From positions 124,001-188,000 of the forward strand of contig JAPOHD010000005.1 in the NCBI GenBank assembly GCA_026671195.1: a stretch of 64,000 bases of DNA, in the 5' to 3' direction. The notes beneath the pieces are model-generated. The model was not told the origin of the DNA and did no database searches. It saw only the letters and a program-made list of their open reading frames with translations. This document shows, piece by piece, positions 36,952-46,648 of this stretch (position 1 is its first letter; every line of letters starts with the position of its first letter). Source of the stretch: Draconibacterium aestuarii (GTDB lineage Bacteria > Bacteroidota > Bacteroidia > Bacteroidales > Prolixibacteraceae). The translations under genes and the position numbers were made by a program.

Positions 36952-38349
36952 ATGACAAAACAACTCTTTTTTCTATTTCTAGTAATTTCTGCACAGGTTT
37001 TCGGACAAGGTTATAAAATTGATGTAACCCTGCCTCTCGCGGCCAATAAAAAGGCATCGCTTGCCTACCATTACCTGGGGAAAGTATACATCCAGGATAC
37101 CACTTGGCTTGATGCAAATGGCACAGGAACCTGGCAAGGCGACACTGCTCTGACTCAGGGTTTATACAAAGTTTTTATAGACAAAGACAATCATTTTGAT
37201 TTTTTGCTGGGTGCCGATCAGCAATTTAGCTTAAAGAATAAATCGTTTAAATCTACCGACATGCAAATTAGCGGTGCTGCCGAAACCGAAGATTTTGTAA
37301 AGTACCTTGTTTTCTTTGAAGAATTAAAAGCACAAAGTGCCGCTTTAAATAAACAATACCAGGAGCTGAGTAACGACAATGAGAAAAAGGGAATCAGGCA
37401 TAAACAGGAAAAGCTAAACGATGAATTACACAACTATTGGGAAAAGACAAGCAAAAAAATGCCGGATTCTTTTTTGTCTAAATTCATGAAAGCCAACTAT
37501 GTACCTGCGCTCGACATATCAACTTTGCCCGATGAAATTCAAAAAAATGACTCGTTGCTTTTAAAAGCCAGGTTTGTCTATCAACACCAACATTATTGGG
37601 ATAATTTTGATTATACCGATGAACGTCTTTTATATACACCCTTTTATAAAAACAAACTGGAAACCTGGTTTACAAAAGTTTTATACCCCGATTATGATTC
37701 GGTAAAAACTTATGTCTACAAATTTCTGGAAGATGTAAAACCCAACAAGCGGATTTTTCAGTTTGCCACATCATATTTTCTGAACAGCAGCATTAACAGC
37801 AAAATTATGGGAATGGATGCCCTTTTTGTTGATCTGGCCAACGACTTTTATTTTACCGGCGATGCATTTTGGGCAAATGAAGAATCGCTGGAAAAGATCA
37901 GAGAAAATGTACTTTTTAAAAAAGACAACCTAATTGGTAAAATGGCTCCCAATCTTACCTTGGAAAGTTTCGATGGCGAGTTCTATAACCTGCATCAAAT
38001 TGAGTCAGACCTCACCATTTTACTGATTTATGAGCCCAACTGTTCGCATTGTAAAGTATTCGTCCCCGAATTCTACAAAGAAGTATACCTGCCCTGCAAA
38101 GACAAAGGATTACAGGTTTTTGCCATTTATTCGATGGACGACAAAGAAGAATGGAGTACTTTTTTAACCAAACACAACCTTTTCGACTGGATAAACGTGT
38201 GGGACGAAAATCATACTTCGCGATTTAAAATTTTATACGATGCAAGGCAAACCCCCGGTGTTTTTGTATTGGATAAAGACAAAAAGATAATTGCCAAAAA
38301 TTTGACGGTTGAACAACTCCGGAAAATTGTTGAAGATAAATTAAACTAA
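36952..38349 (+). CDS. exported thioredoxin-fold protein (TlpA/DUF4369-type)
   Basis: 465 residues with a signal peptide (about 1-19, ending VFGQ). The N-terminal roughly 110 residues resemble DUF4369, the middle is helical, and the C-terminal thioredoxin fold (about 325-465) carries Cys364-Ser-His-Cys367. Such proteins reduce or isomerise disulfides in the periplasm. The CSHC active site differs from the common CPxC by lacking the proline. Confidence 0.86.
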   Translation: MTKQLFFLFLVISAQVFGQGYKIDVTLPLAANKKASLAYHYLGKVYIQDTTWLDANGTGTWQGDTALTQGLYKVFIDKDNHFDFLLGADQQFSLKNKSFKSTDMQISGAAETEDFVKYLVFFEELKAQSAALNKQYQELSNDNEKKGIRHKQEKLNDELHNYWEKTSKKMPDSFLSKFMKANYVPALDISTLPDEIQKNDSLLLKARFVYQHQHYWDNFDYTDERLLYTPFYKNKLETWFTKVLYPDYDSVKTYVYKFLEDVKPNKRIFQFATSYFLNSSINSKIMGMDALFVDLANDFYFTGDAFWANEESLEKIRENVLFKKDNLIGKMAPNLTLESFDGEFYNLHQIESDLTILLIYEPNCSHCKVFVPEFYKEVYLPCKDKGLQVFAIYSMDDKEEWSTFLTKHNLFDWINVWDENHTSRFKILYDARQTPGVFVLDKDKKIIAKNLTVEQLRKIVEDKLN

Positions 38350-38473
38350 GTACTCCCCGTATTGTTCTATTCACTGGAAATATTAATTGGAAAAGAGGAA
38401 TTGTATAACATTTTCATGATCAGGAATTTTACCTGTTTATTTCGTATATTCAAAGCATAAACTAGTTAATAAA

Positions 38474-38959
38474 ATGGCGCAAATAATATCAAAAGACGAG
38501 TTTCTGAAGTTTCAAAAAAAATGGGGTGACAGAGTGGTGGAAATTGGTAAACTCTACCTCGAAAAAAAAGAATACAAACAAGCAGCAATTGAATTGGTTG
38601 ATTCGTTATACGGCTACAACGAAGGCACTGTTCTGTTTAAACCTACCCGCGCGCAACACAAAGAGTTTCGACTCACAGCCAGAAGTGCAGTGTCGTATTT
38701 TATCGGACACGATAATGAATATAGCGAAGATACCGGGTTTGCCCTGCAACCCTGGGTTAAAGTTCGTTTTGTAAACAGTGGATTCATTTTTGATTCGAAT
38801 TATGCCATAACAATGGGAAATTATTTTTTCACTGATTTGGAAGGAAGAGAAAAGAAGGTAGAATTTACCTTTGGTCTGTTCAGATCGGAAAATGGAAATT
38901 TGAAAATTAATTTACACCATTCTTCTATTCCTTATCTGCATCCGAAACACGGAAATTAA
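38474..38959 (+). CDS. NTF2-like (SnoaL/CaMKII-association type) protein
   Basis: 161 residues with no signal peptide. The sequence shows the family pattern IDEL/VDSLYGYN, LFKPTRA, AVSYFIGHD, DTGFALQPW and NLHHSSIPY, matching small NTF2-fold proteins. Homologs are often labelled phosphoribosyl-AMP cyclohydrolase, but no HisI metal-binding cysteine pattern is present and I do not use that label. Function unknown. Confidence 0.7.
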   Translation: MAQIISKDEFLKFQKKWGDRVVEIGKLYLEKKEYKQAAIELVDSLYGYNEGTVLFKPTRAQHKEFRLTARSAVSYFIGHDNEYSEDTGFALQPWVKVRFVNSGFIFDSNYAITMGNYFFTDLEGREKKVEFTFGLFRSENGNLKINLHHSSIPYLHPKHGN

Positions 38960-39136
38960 AATTTATTCGATTTTCTTTTAACGCGGTTACAAACATGCAT
39001 GCACAAGCCGCTTAGTATATTAACATTACTGTTTAATCCAATAGAAACGGCTCTGTTATTCATCCTGCAAAACCAATGTATTTAGCGAATAAAGAGGGAA
39101 TAAACATTTTTATGAAATGAATAGCGCAAGCTACTA

Positions 39137-41326
39137 TCACTTTGGAACGAATGAAATTTTACGCGTAACAAATTTTTCGTTGTATTTAAACCGAACAAAA
39201 TAAATACCAGGCCGGTTTCCCGATAAGTTTAAACGCACACGATATCGATCTTCTTTTAAAATCCCCACATTCATCTCCTGACCAATCATATTAAAAACCG
39301 ACACGGATTCAGTGTCAATTGACTTATCCGACTCAAGATTTAGCTCCGACTGGGTTGGATTGGGATAAACCCAAACATTAACTGGGGCAGGGATATTGGG
39401 AGTATCGGTAATTAAAGAAACATTACACGCAATCAGTTCCATTACATTAACCATGGCATATCCACTCGAATTAGACTCCTGAAAATTATACCAGTCACCG
39501 TTTTGTTTAAAGTAGAACTGATTTGTTGCATTGTTTGTCTCACGTAACGACTGGTAAATACCAAAGGTATCTTTCGAATGGATTGAACTCAGTTCAAAAC
39601 CAACAAAAAAGGTATCTGCCGGTTCAACCAATTCATCAAAGGCAATAAAATTCATGGCATCTTCGGCAAATGTGTTAATATATACCTCTTTGCTGTATAT
39701 TCTCGATTCAGGCAAATAGTTTCCATCGTACACTTTCACGGTAATCTTACTGTCCGTTCTGCCCGAGTTTAAAACCAATTTTCCAACCCCAAACGAAATC
39801 CCATCTAACGTTTCGTTTCCCGGCACGTAAAAACGTTCCATAATCTCGGTAATTCCGGCACTGTTGGAGCCACCCCAATAACCTTGCGATTCGCCCGAAA
39901 CTTTCAGTGTAATAGTACCGTGTTCATCTGTATCATCAAGATTTGTAAATGCATTACAATAGTCTTCATCGGTGTTAAAATTCTTCCCATTTAAAAATGT
40001 CACGCCTGAATCCATAGGATCGAGCCAGCATTTTAACTGTTTTGTTGAATCCGATCGGTAATCCCATTGCATATCGAAACGCGCAAAATAATCATTCACC
40101 GGATTTCCACATATTGCAGCACCACCCGACAAGGTTCCTATGATATTTTGCTGCATATTAAACAATCCCCCACCCGACGATCCGATTTCAGTTACTCCTT
40201 CATCCCATCTTAAAATAGTAAACGATCCATTCTTGGGATTCTTAATGGAACTGGATGTAAAAGTTGCATATTCTGCTCTGTCATAATCAAATGCGATCTT
40301 TTTTATATCACCAACCGGGTGGTGAATACTTACTGAAGAATCGGGGATGTTCCCGGTGATATCCCAACCTGCATAGTATGGCCGAAAATCGGGAGGAGGA
40401 ATTTCATCCAGTTCAACCAGGGCAAAATCCAAACTATCAAAATGTGCTTTCATAACAGCTCCCGACAACGAATGCGACGGATCGCCATCAAGCGGTGCGC
40501 AATATGGACTTTCGTAATTAAAAGTATAAACAGTTGTTTCGGCGAAGTTCCATTCATCGTAACAATGCGAGGCAGAAATAACATAAGGTTTCTGATCTTC
40601 TGCCGTATTATTTACCAATGTTCCGCTGCATATTTCCGTACCATCAACTATTAGCCTGCATACCGAGTTTTTTACTTCAGTCCATGGATTACCAATCTCA
40701 CAATTCACATCCACATTACAATCACCGGCCACTTTACCATTTAAAGGCCGTCTATCGAATTTCAAAATACCTATAAAATCATGATTCACCCGGGTAATTT
40801 CAAAATCAACCGGAGTACCGTTCTTTTCAGGAACTTCATACTGAATCGTTATCTCATCTCCGGCAACAGGCGCAACGGCAAATTTGCCCGACATTTTGTT
40901 GTTCTGCGCTGTAAAAGCACCTAAATACTGATTTTTTACTTCGCTGTAAACAAACAAACGCGCACCTTTGGGCAACATAAGTTTGTCAAAAATAAGGTTT
41001 AACGATTTTGCTTCAGACGATTGTATCGTTAATTTCCATACATTGTATTTGGCAGTAGTTGAATACCATTGTCCTGAATTTCCGGCATTTAAATTCACCT
41101 CAAAAGCATGCGCAAATTTTAATGGTTTTAATTGGTCGTCGGCAATACTATTAGCTTCAATCGCTCCATCGATAATACTTTGCTGTAACTTAGGCATACG
41201 AACAATAGTATTCTCCGCACTTTTTAATGTATTTACCTGCAATGGAAAACCTCCATTTGAAAGTTGTCCAAACGAAACAATCGAAATAAATACAAGGCAA
41301 ATACTCAACTTAATTTTGAAACGCAT
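39137..41326 (-). CDS. secreted trypsin-like protease with type IX secretion domain
   Basis: 729 residues with a signal peptide (about 1-20). The serine-protease triad is visible in order: His in VISASHCYDEW, Asp in DFALVEL, Ser in GSSGGGLF. The middle region is beta-rich, and the end (about 655-729) is a type A T9SS sorting domain (VYPNPTQSELNLES; GIYFVRFKYNEKFVTRKI). It resembles lysyl-endopeptidase-type enzymes of Bacteroidota. The export domain predicts cell-surface or extracellular location, provided the strain has a T9SS. Confidence 0.93.
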   Translation of the reverse strand: MRFKIKLSICLVFISIVSFGQLSNGGFPLQVNTLKSAENTIVRMPKLQQSIIDGAIEANSIADDQLKPLKFAHAFEVNLNAGNSGQWYSTTAKYNVWKLTIQSSEAKSLNLIFDKLMLPKGARLFVYSEVKNQYLGAFTAQNNKMSGKFAVAPVAGDEITIQYEVPEKNGTPVDFEITRVNHDFIGILKFDRRPLNGKVAGDCNVDVNCEIGNPWTEVKNSVCRLIVDGTEICSGTLVNNTAEDQKPYVISASHCYDEWNFAETTVYTFNYESPYCAPLDGDPSHSLSGAVMKAHFDSLDFALVELDEIPPPDFRPYYAGWDITGNIPDSSVSIHHPVGDIKKIAFDYDRAEYATFTSSSIKNPKNGSFTILRWDEGVTEIGSSGGGLFNMQQNIIGTLSGGAAICGNPVNDYFARFDMQWDYRSDSTKQLKCWLDPMDSGVTFLNGKNFNTDEDYCNAFTNLDDTDEHGTITLKVSGESQGYWGGSNSAGITEIMERFYVPGNETLDGISFGVGKLVLNSGRTDSKITVKVYDGNYLPESRIYSKEVYINTFAEDAMNFIAFDELVEPADTFFVGFELSSIHSKDTFGIYQSLRETNNATNQFYFKQNGDWYNFQESNSSGYAMVNVMELIACNVSLITDTPNIPAPVNVWVYPNPTQSELNLESDKSIDTESVSVFNMIGQEMNVGILKEDRYRVRLNLSGNRPGIYFVRFKYNEKFVTRKISFVPK

Positions 41327-41486
41327 TTTTTAAAACTTACGTAGGGTAATAATAGTATTAACGCACGTAAATTACATAAATTTTATTCAACCAATAAAGC
41401 AAGCATGAATTTTTCAACAAAATGAGTTCGTTTATGTTTAACTACTATACAAACCATAAAAATCATTTAACTTAAATGTAATAGTT

Positions 41487-41873
41487 ATGAAAAAGAAAAG
41501 TATCGTTTCCTTATTTCTGCCCGCATTTTTACTGATAGTTTTTGTTGCATCAGCAGAAACTGATCCACCCCAAAAAACGAAAATGCCTGATAATGTAAAA
41601 GCAGTAGTTGATAAATCTTGCTTTGGCTGTCACAACACCGATTCGCGTAACGAGGATGCCAAGGAAGATTTAGACTTCAAAAAACTGGACAAATTATCGA
41701 CGATTAAAAAAATTGGCACCTACAAAAAAATTGGTGAAGCCATTGAAAAAGAAGAAATGCCACCTAAAAAATTTATCGAAAGGTATCCCGAGAAACAACT
41801 AACAGACGAGGAAAAACAAATTCTGCTAACCTGGACAAAAAAAGAAGCAGAGACCCTGGTAAAATCGAAATAA
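41487..41873 (+). CDS. monohaem cytochrome c-type protein
   Basis: 128 residues with a signal peptide (about 1-23). One CxxCH haem c motif (Cys45, Cys48, His49) and a later KEEMPPKKF segment that may supply the axial Met. It is 1 bp from the next gene, another haem protein, and the two are clearly co-transcribed. Confidence 0.88.
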   Translation: MKKKSIVSLFLPAFLLIVFVASAETDPPQKTKMPDNVKAVVDKSCFGCHNTDSRNEDAKEDLDFKKLDKLSTIKKIGTYKKIGEAIEKEEMPPKKFIERYPEKQLTDEEKQILLTWTKKEAETLVKSK

Positions 41874-41874
41874 T

Positions 41875-42351
41875 ATGCGCAAAATAGTTCGTTTTTTGGG
41901 AATTGTTTTGGTCATTGGATTTATTGCCATTCAATTCTTTCAACCCGAAAAAAATAATGCGCCTATTACCGAAAATCATATCTTCAGGTACGAACAGGTT
42001 CCGGAAGATATACAAACAGTGATTAACAATGCCTGCATGGATTGTCACTCAAACCACACCAATTATTTATGGTACCATCGGATTACGCCGGTTTCGTGGA
42101 TGGTGAGCAAACATGTTACTAACGGAAAAGAGGAGCTCAATTTTTCGGAATGGGGCGAAATGGATGTATTCGAAAAGATAACAAAGCTGGAAGAAATTTG
42201 CCAGGAGACAGAACGAAAAACCATGCCAATCAAATCTTACAAAGTATTACATTCGGAAGCAAAACTAACGGATGAGCAAATTTCGGATATTTGTAACTGG
42301 TCGACCAAACTTAGTGAAGATTTACTGGCCAAAGCCATCGAAAGTGACTGA
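41875..42351 (+). CDS. haem-binding domain protein, membrane-anchored
   Basis: 158 residues with an N-terminal membrane helix (about 5-22). One CMDCH haem c motif (Cys54, Cys57, His58) followed by WYHRITPVSWMVSKHV, the signature of the haem_bd family. Translationally linked to the preceding cytochrome (gap 1 bp). Its electron partners are not in the window. Confidence 0.88.
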   Translation: MRKIVRFLGIVLVIGFIAIQFFQPEKNNAPITENHIFRYEQVPEDIQTVINNACMDCHSNHTNYLWYHRITPVSWMVSKHVTNGKEELNFSEWGEMDVFEKITKLEEICQETERKTMPIKSYKVLHSEAKLTDEQISDICNWSTKLSEDLLAKAIESD

Positions 42352-42456
42352 TTTATTATCTTGTTTTGTTAATTCCCCTATCTTTACATCACTAATATTT
42401 TATATGAAATCTCATCCGGAATTCCACAAGGATTGAGAATAAATAATAACGATTAT

Positions 42457-42870
42457 ATGAAGGTGTTGGTAATGTATGTTGATGAATTTGGTTATAAACC
42501 TGCTCAAAAGAATTTAGAAAATATTGAAGAAATAAGTGAAGGAGCGAGCTTTAAGGATTCAATTCTGGCTTTTATCCAGGTAGAGGAAAGTGATGAAGAA
42601 AAGGACGTTAAAAGCCGTGAGAAAAAACTGGTTAACCACCTGAAATGGACGGCCCGGAAAAACAATTGTCAAAGTGTGATCCTGCATTCATTTGCACATT
42701 TATCTGAGTCAAAAGCTTCGGTAGCTTTTACCAAAGAACTGTTCGACCTTGCCGAACAAAGACTACAAAATGCCGATTTCAAAACAGCTCAAACACCTTT
42801 TGGCTATTTTCTCGATCTGGATATCAAAGCTCCCGGTTTTTCGCTGGCACGGATTTGGGCAACGCTTTAA
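42457..42870 (+). CDS. stand-alone archaeal-type threonyl-tRNA synthetase editing domain
   Basis: 137 residues starting at the ATG at 42457 (an upstream TTG would add eight residues of no family likeness). The start MKVLVMYVDEFGYKP, the central SVILHSFAHLSESKAS and the late TPFGYFLDLDIKAPG match the N-terminal editing domain of archaeal threonyl-tRNA synthetase, a D-amino-acid-tRNA deacylase fold. Bacteria normally edit with a different domain, so this free-standing protein may clear mischarged tRNA in trans or protect against D-amino acids. Confidence 0.75.
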   Translation: MKVLVMYVDEFGYKPAQKNLENIEEISEGASFKDSILAFIQVEESDEEKDVKSREKKLVNHLKWTARKNNCQSVILHSFAHLSESKASVAFTKELFDLAEQRLQNADFKTAQTPFGYFLDLDIKAPGFSLARIWATL

Positions 42871-42880
42871 ATTGATTACT

Positions 42881-42991
42881 GGTTATTGGATAGTTATATT
42901 CGTCACTTGTATTACACACATCTCTCTTCTTTCTTTTCCGTTTTCTATCTCCTGACTTCCAACTTCCCACTTCTGACTTCTGACTTCATCT
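42881..42991 (+). repeat. pyrimidine-rich degenerate tandem stretch
   Basis: Short copies of CTTCTGACTTC-like and CTTCCAACTTCC-like sequence follow one another upstream of the helicase promoter. It has no coding value and may be a slippage product. Confidence 0.4.
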
Positions 42992-43022
42992 TGCAAAAGT
43001 CTCGCTGTTTAAACTATCTTTG
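42991..43022 (+). promoter_or_regulatory. promoter of the DEAD-box helicase gene
   Basis: -33 TTG at 42991 and -7 TATCTTTG at 43015-43022 with about 20 bp between, the usual Bacteroidota spacing. The -7 box ends 20 bp before the ATG. Confidence 0.6.
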
Positions 43023-43041
43023 CACTCAAATTAGTAATTAA

Positions 43042-44286
43042 ATGAAGTTTGAGGATTATTCCATTTCGTACGAAATAAAAAAGAACCTGGCAAAACACGA
43101 TTTCCGCAGGCCAACCGATATTCAGTTTAAGGCCATTCCACCTATTTTAAAAGGCGAGGATGTTTTGGCCATTGCACAAACAGGTACCGGAAAAACAGCG
43201 GCCTTTGCCATTCCTGTTATTCATAAAATACAACAGGCTAAAAAACTACGACGTGCTGATGGAATAAAATGTCTTGTAATGGCGCCTACGCACGAACTGG
43301 TGCAGCAAATTACTGATGTTTTTAAATCGATTTCGAAAAACACAGGCGTAAAAGCCACCCATATTATAGGCGGAGTTGAACAGGCTCCTCAAATTGAAGA
43401 ATTGCAGGGCGGAGTTGATATACTTGTAGCAACACCGGGAAGACTCTTTGATTTGGTTAGTCAGGGCTACCTGATGTTGCATCGCGTTGAAACCTTAATT
43501 TTGGACGAAGCCGATCACATGCTCGATTTGGGATTTATTAAGGATATTAATGACCTTATACGCTTTCTTCCCAAAAATCGACAAACACTTTTCTTCTCGG
43601 CCACTATCAATCCGAAAATCAAGAAACTGGCTTATTCGCTCGTAAAAAAACCAATTCGAATTCAAATATCTCCAAAAAATCCGGTAGCAAAAAATATTGA
43701 ACACCAGGTTGCCTTTATTGAAATGGATGATAAAAGAGCATTTCTGGAACGTATGGTTGATGAAAACCCTGAAGCAAAAATTCTGGTTTTCGTGCGTACC
43801 AAAGTACGTGCCGAACGGGTAAAAAAAGCAATGGCACGAGTTGAAATAGAAAGCGAAACCATACACAGCGATAAAGATCAAAACGAACGCACAACTACGC
43901 TCGACCGTTTTAAACGCGGCTTTATAAAACTACTTATTACCACTGATGTCAGCGCCCGTGGGATAGATATTCCCAATGTTGATTTTGTGGTGAATTACGA
44001 TTTACCCGAAGTGGCTGAAAACTATGTTCACCGAGTTGGACGAACCGGTCGTGGAAACAAAAAAGGACGTGCCGTTTCTTTCTGCAGCAGCGAAGAAAAA
44101 GAGATTCTGGATGAAATCGAAAGTTTTTTGGATAAAGAAATATCGGTTCTTGAAATTGAAAAAGAGGACTACATTGAAACGCTCGATTTTACAAAAGACA
44201 CCGACTACAACTGGAAAAAATTAATACGCGAAAACGAAAAAGAGCTGAAAGAAGTTAAAAAGAAGAAGAAGAAAAAGAAGAAGTGA
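43042..44286 (+). CDS. DEAD-box RNA helicase, RhlE-like
   Basis: 414 residues with all main helicase motifs: AQTGTGKTA (Walker A), PTHELVQQ, TPGRL, LDEADHMLD (DEAD), SAT, TTDVSARGID and HRVGRTGRG. The C-terminus ends in a run of nine lysines encoded by AAG/AAA codons, probably a nonspecific RNA contact. Likely roles are ribosome assembly or cold-growth RNA remodelling. It stands alone. Confidence 0.93.
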   Translation: MKFEDYSISYEIKKNLAKHDFRRPTDIQFKAIPPILKGEDVLAIAQTGTGKTAAFAIPVIHKIQQAKKLRRADGIKCLVMAPTHELVQQITDVFKSISKNTGVKATHIIGGVEQAPQIEELQGGVDILVATPGRLFDLVSQGYLMLHRVETLILDEADHMLDLGFIKDINDLIRFLPKNRQTLFFSATINPKIKKLAYSLVKKPIRIQISPKNPVAKNIEHQVAFIEMDDKRAFLERMVDENPEAKILVFVRTKVRAERVKKAMARVEIESETIHSDKDQNERTTTLDRFKRGFIKLLITTDVSARGIDIPNVDFVVNYDLPEVAENYVHRVGRTGRGNKKGRAVSFCSSEEKEILDEIESFLDKEISVLEIEKEDYIETLDFTKDTDYNWKKLIRENEKELKEVKKKKKKKKK

Positions 44287-44539
44287 TCAGTCACAGTTGT
44301 CAGTGAAATCCGAAGACAAAAAAGCCAAACAAAAATACAAACGATCAAATCTGTGAAAATCAGTGTCCTCTGTGGTAAAAAATGGAAGGAATAAACAGTG
44401 GCCATTCTTGTTCAAAGTCACAGTCGCAGTCACAGTTAGTTGATAGTGAAAAACAAGAATTAGGGTTAATATTATTGGGTATTAGTTGTTCCTCAACATG
44501 CCCTTTGTTCCATACTCTTTGCTTCTTGCGCACAGCTTC
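44287..44539. other. degenerate intergenic repeats
   Basis: Contains AATCTGTGAAAATC with CTGTGGTAAAA (44345-44380), a form that returns at 49495-49545, and short CAGTCACAG/CAGTCGCAG tandem copies near 44295 and 44420. No gene is seen. Confidence 0.45.
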
Positions 44540-45220
44540 TCACTCCAGTTCCTTCATCCAGATATTCCGCAATTCGGCTGTAGTCAGCCAGGTACAAATG
44601 CCAAATGGCTTCGAAAGGTCAACTTCGGGACGTGTGCTAAGTTTTCTCCCCCGGTAATTAAAATCAACCAGTTTTTCATCATCTACCCAGCCTGTAATTT
44701 TTTCATCGTTCACCTGAAGCTTTATCTGGTACCAAATATCTTTATCAAAACGTTTCAATATTTGGGTTTCGTTATCCGAAGCATCCAAATCATCAATACA
44801 ACTGAGACCAACAACCGGGCCTCCCCAGCCACCTATTATCAACGAACAAAAATCATCGTTAACAGGAAATGTCATTCCGCAAAAAAAATCGTTGCCGGCT
44901 GTTTTCCGCGCTTCCAGATTCACTTCGTAATTTACATGCGGGAAATCTCCGGCCCAGGTAATTCCGCTTGCTCCGTCACCCATATTTATGACAATTTTCC
45001 CCTCAGAAACCATAACCGGGCCTTCCGTTCCAAATTTTGTTACATCCCAGCCATCCAATGTTTTTCCGTTAAACAACAGCCGTCCTCCTTCAGGTGCTTC
45101 AAAACCTGAAACAGAAGTCTCCTTCAATGTTTTTTGCTTTTTCTTTTCGGGATTGCAGCCTACAAGAAGTACTACTACAAAGAGTGAAATAAAAACGAAA
45201 TTCAGCCTACAAGAATTCAT
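44540..45220 (-). CDS. DUF1080 (3-keto-disaccharide hydrolase-type) lipoprotein
   Basis: 226 residues with a lipoprotein signal ending LLVGC (Cys22). The DUF1080 domain is shown by LFNGKTLDGWDVTKF, a GGWGGPVVGLS segment and the late GICTWLTTAELRNI. Members hydrolyse 3-keto glycosides or act as LamG-like sugar-binding domains. It is 31 bp downstream of the metal permease gene on the same strand, but the functions look unrelated. Confidence 0.85.
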   Translation of the reverse strand: MNSCRLNFVFISLFVVVLLVGCNPEKKKQKTLKETSVSGFEAPEGGRLLFNGKTLDGWDVTKFGTEGPVMVSEGKIVINMGDGASGITWAGDFPHVNYEVNLEARKTAGNDFFCGMTFPVNDDFCSLIIGGWGGPVVGLSCIDDLDASDNETQILKRFDKDIWYQIKLQVNDEKITGWVDDEKLVDFNYRGRKLSTRPEVDLSKPFGICTWLTTAELRNIWMKELE

Positions 45221-45251
45221 TTTTTATTCGAAGTTAGAAAAGAAATTATCC

Positions 45252-46559
45252 TTATCCAACAAATTTATACCCCAAACCATTTACCGTTTCTTTTACCCTT
45301 TCCATGTTATAACCCGATCCGGTAATTTTTACCTCGTTGGTTTGGTTATTGGCCACCACCTGCGTTATTCCTTTCAAAGCTTCCAGGTTACGTTTCACAG
45401 TTGCTTCGCAGTGAGAGCAAGTCATTCCCTCCACTTTTACAGTTGTTCCTTCCGCTTTTGTCATCCGTCTTTTCTTTTGCCAGATCTGGAAAAAATAACC
45501 TCCTGCCATTAATCCGGTTAATAGAATGGCAGATGCCAGTTCCAGCCATCGGGGCAACATTTCGTGATCACTTCCATCGCCATGAATGTGCATTACTTTA
45601 CTTAGAATAAATTCAGCCGGAATAAAATAGTTGGTCAGTAATCCAAAAATAACAGCGCCACCAATAATGGTTGACATATATACTGCGAGTGATTTTCGTC
45701 CCATGGTTTTTCCCAGAACAGTCATTGTTGCCACATTTGTTGCAGGGCCTGCCATCAGAAAAACAAGTGCTGCTCCCGGCGACACCCCTTTCATCAACAA
45801 TACTGCTGCAATGGGAATCGATCCGGTAGCACAAATATAAATGGGAACAGAAGCCAGAAGAACAACAAGAATCTCCAACAATCCCAGCCCCTGAAAACGG
45901 CTAAAAAAATCGTTTGGTAAAACAACGGCAATCAATGCAGCCACCATAAATCCAATAATCAACCACTTGGCAATATCTTGTAAAAGTTCAATAAAAGCAT
46001 AATCAGCTGCACGTATTATCGAGTTTCGGGTGTCGGGTGCCGATGAAGTATGACAGCCGCACAAATCGTCATCGCAGGTCTCATTTCCTTCAATAGCGGC
46101 CAAATCAAGTTTAAACGATGCGTATGGCGATGCAGGTTTTGGCGGTTCTTTTACAAACCAGTTGGTAAGTACGCCGCCCAACACGCCGGTAACAAATGCC
46201 ACCAGCGGACGTAGCACTGCAAACGGCCAGCCCAGCATCGAATAGGTAGCAAATATAGAATCAACACCGGTTTGGGGTGTTGAAATCAGAAATGAGTTAC
46301 TGGCCCCTTTGGATGCTCCGTTTTTAAAAAACGATATTCCTGTTGGTATTACACCACACGAACACAACGGCATGGGAATTCCCAGCAACGATGCATTCAT
46401 GGCCGATTTAAAATCAGATTTCCCCAAATATTTGTCGATGTGTTTCTGCGGGAAATATACTTTTAACAGCCCGGCAAAGATCAGCCCCAGCAATAACCAG
46501 GGTGCCATTTCTAAAAGCAAAAACCACAATTCTTCAATATAACTCTGAATATACGCCAT
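45252..46559 (-). CDS. SO_0444-type metal efflux permease with C-terminal HMA domain
   Basis: 435 residues. Two blocks of about four membrane helices each (DUF318-type permease), joined by a Cys-rich loop with CDDDLCGCH (near residue 160). The C-terminal HMA domain (about 370-435) carries GMTCSHC. SO_0444-family permeases are linked to Cu/Zn efflux, and the HMA domain and Cys loop fit metal delivery. No metal regulator gene lies next to it. Confidence 0.87.
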   Translation of the reverse strand: MAYIQSYIEELWFLLLEMAPWLLLGLIFAGLLKVYFPQKHIDKYLGKSDFKSAMNASLLGIPMPLCSCGVIPTGISFFKNGASKGASNSFLISTPQTGVDSIFATYSMLGWPFAVLRPLVAFVTGVLGGVLTNWFVKEPPKPASPYASFKLDLAAIEGNETCDDDLCGCHTSSAPDTRNSIIRAADYAFIELLQDIAKWLIIGFMVAALIAVVLPNDFFSRFQGLGLLEILVVLLASVPIYICATGSIPIAAVLLMKGVSPGAALVFLMAGPATNVATMTVLGKTMGRKSLAVYMSTIIGGAVIFGLLTNYFIPAEFILSKVMHIHGDGSDHEMLPRWLELASAILLTGLMAGGYFFQIWQKKRRMTKAEGTTVKVEGMTCSHCEATVKRNLEALKGITQVVANNQTNEVKITGSGYNMERVKETVNGLGYKFVG

Positions 46560-46648
46560 ACCTTTTCCTTTATTTGGTTAAAACAATTTACAATCAGGCT
46601 TGTTTTTGAAAAGCCAAATTTAATCGATAAAATCTTTGCTAAGAGTTG

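Noticed and set aside
38474..38959. Phosphoribosyl-AMP cyclohydrolase (HisI) label used for homologs
   Set aside because: No HisI metal-binding cysteine pattern; the sequence looks NTF2-like.
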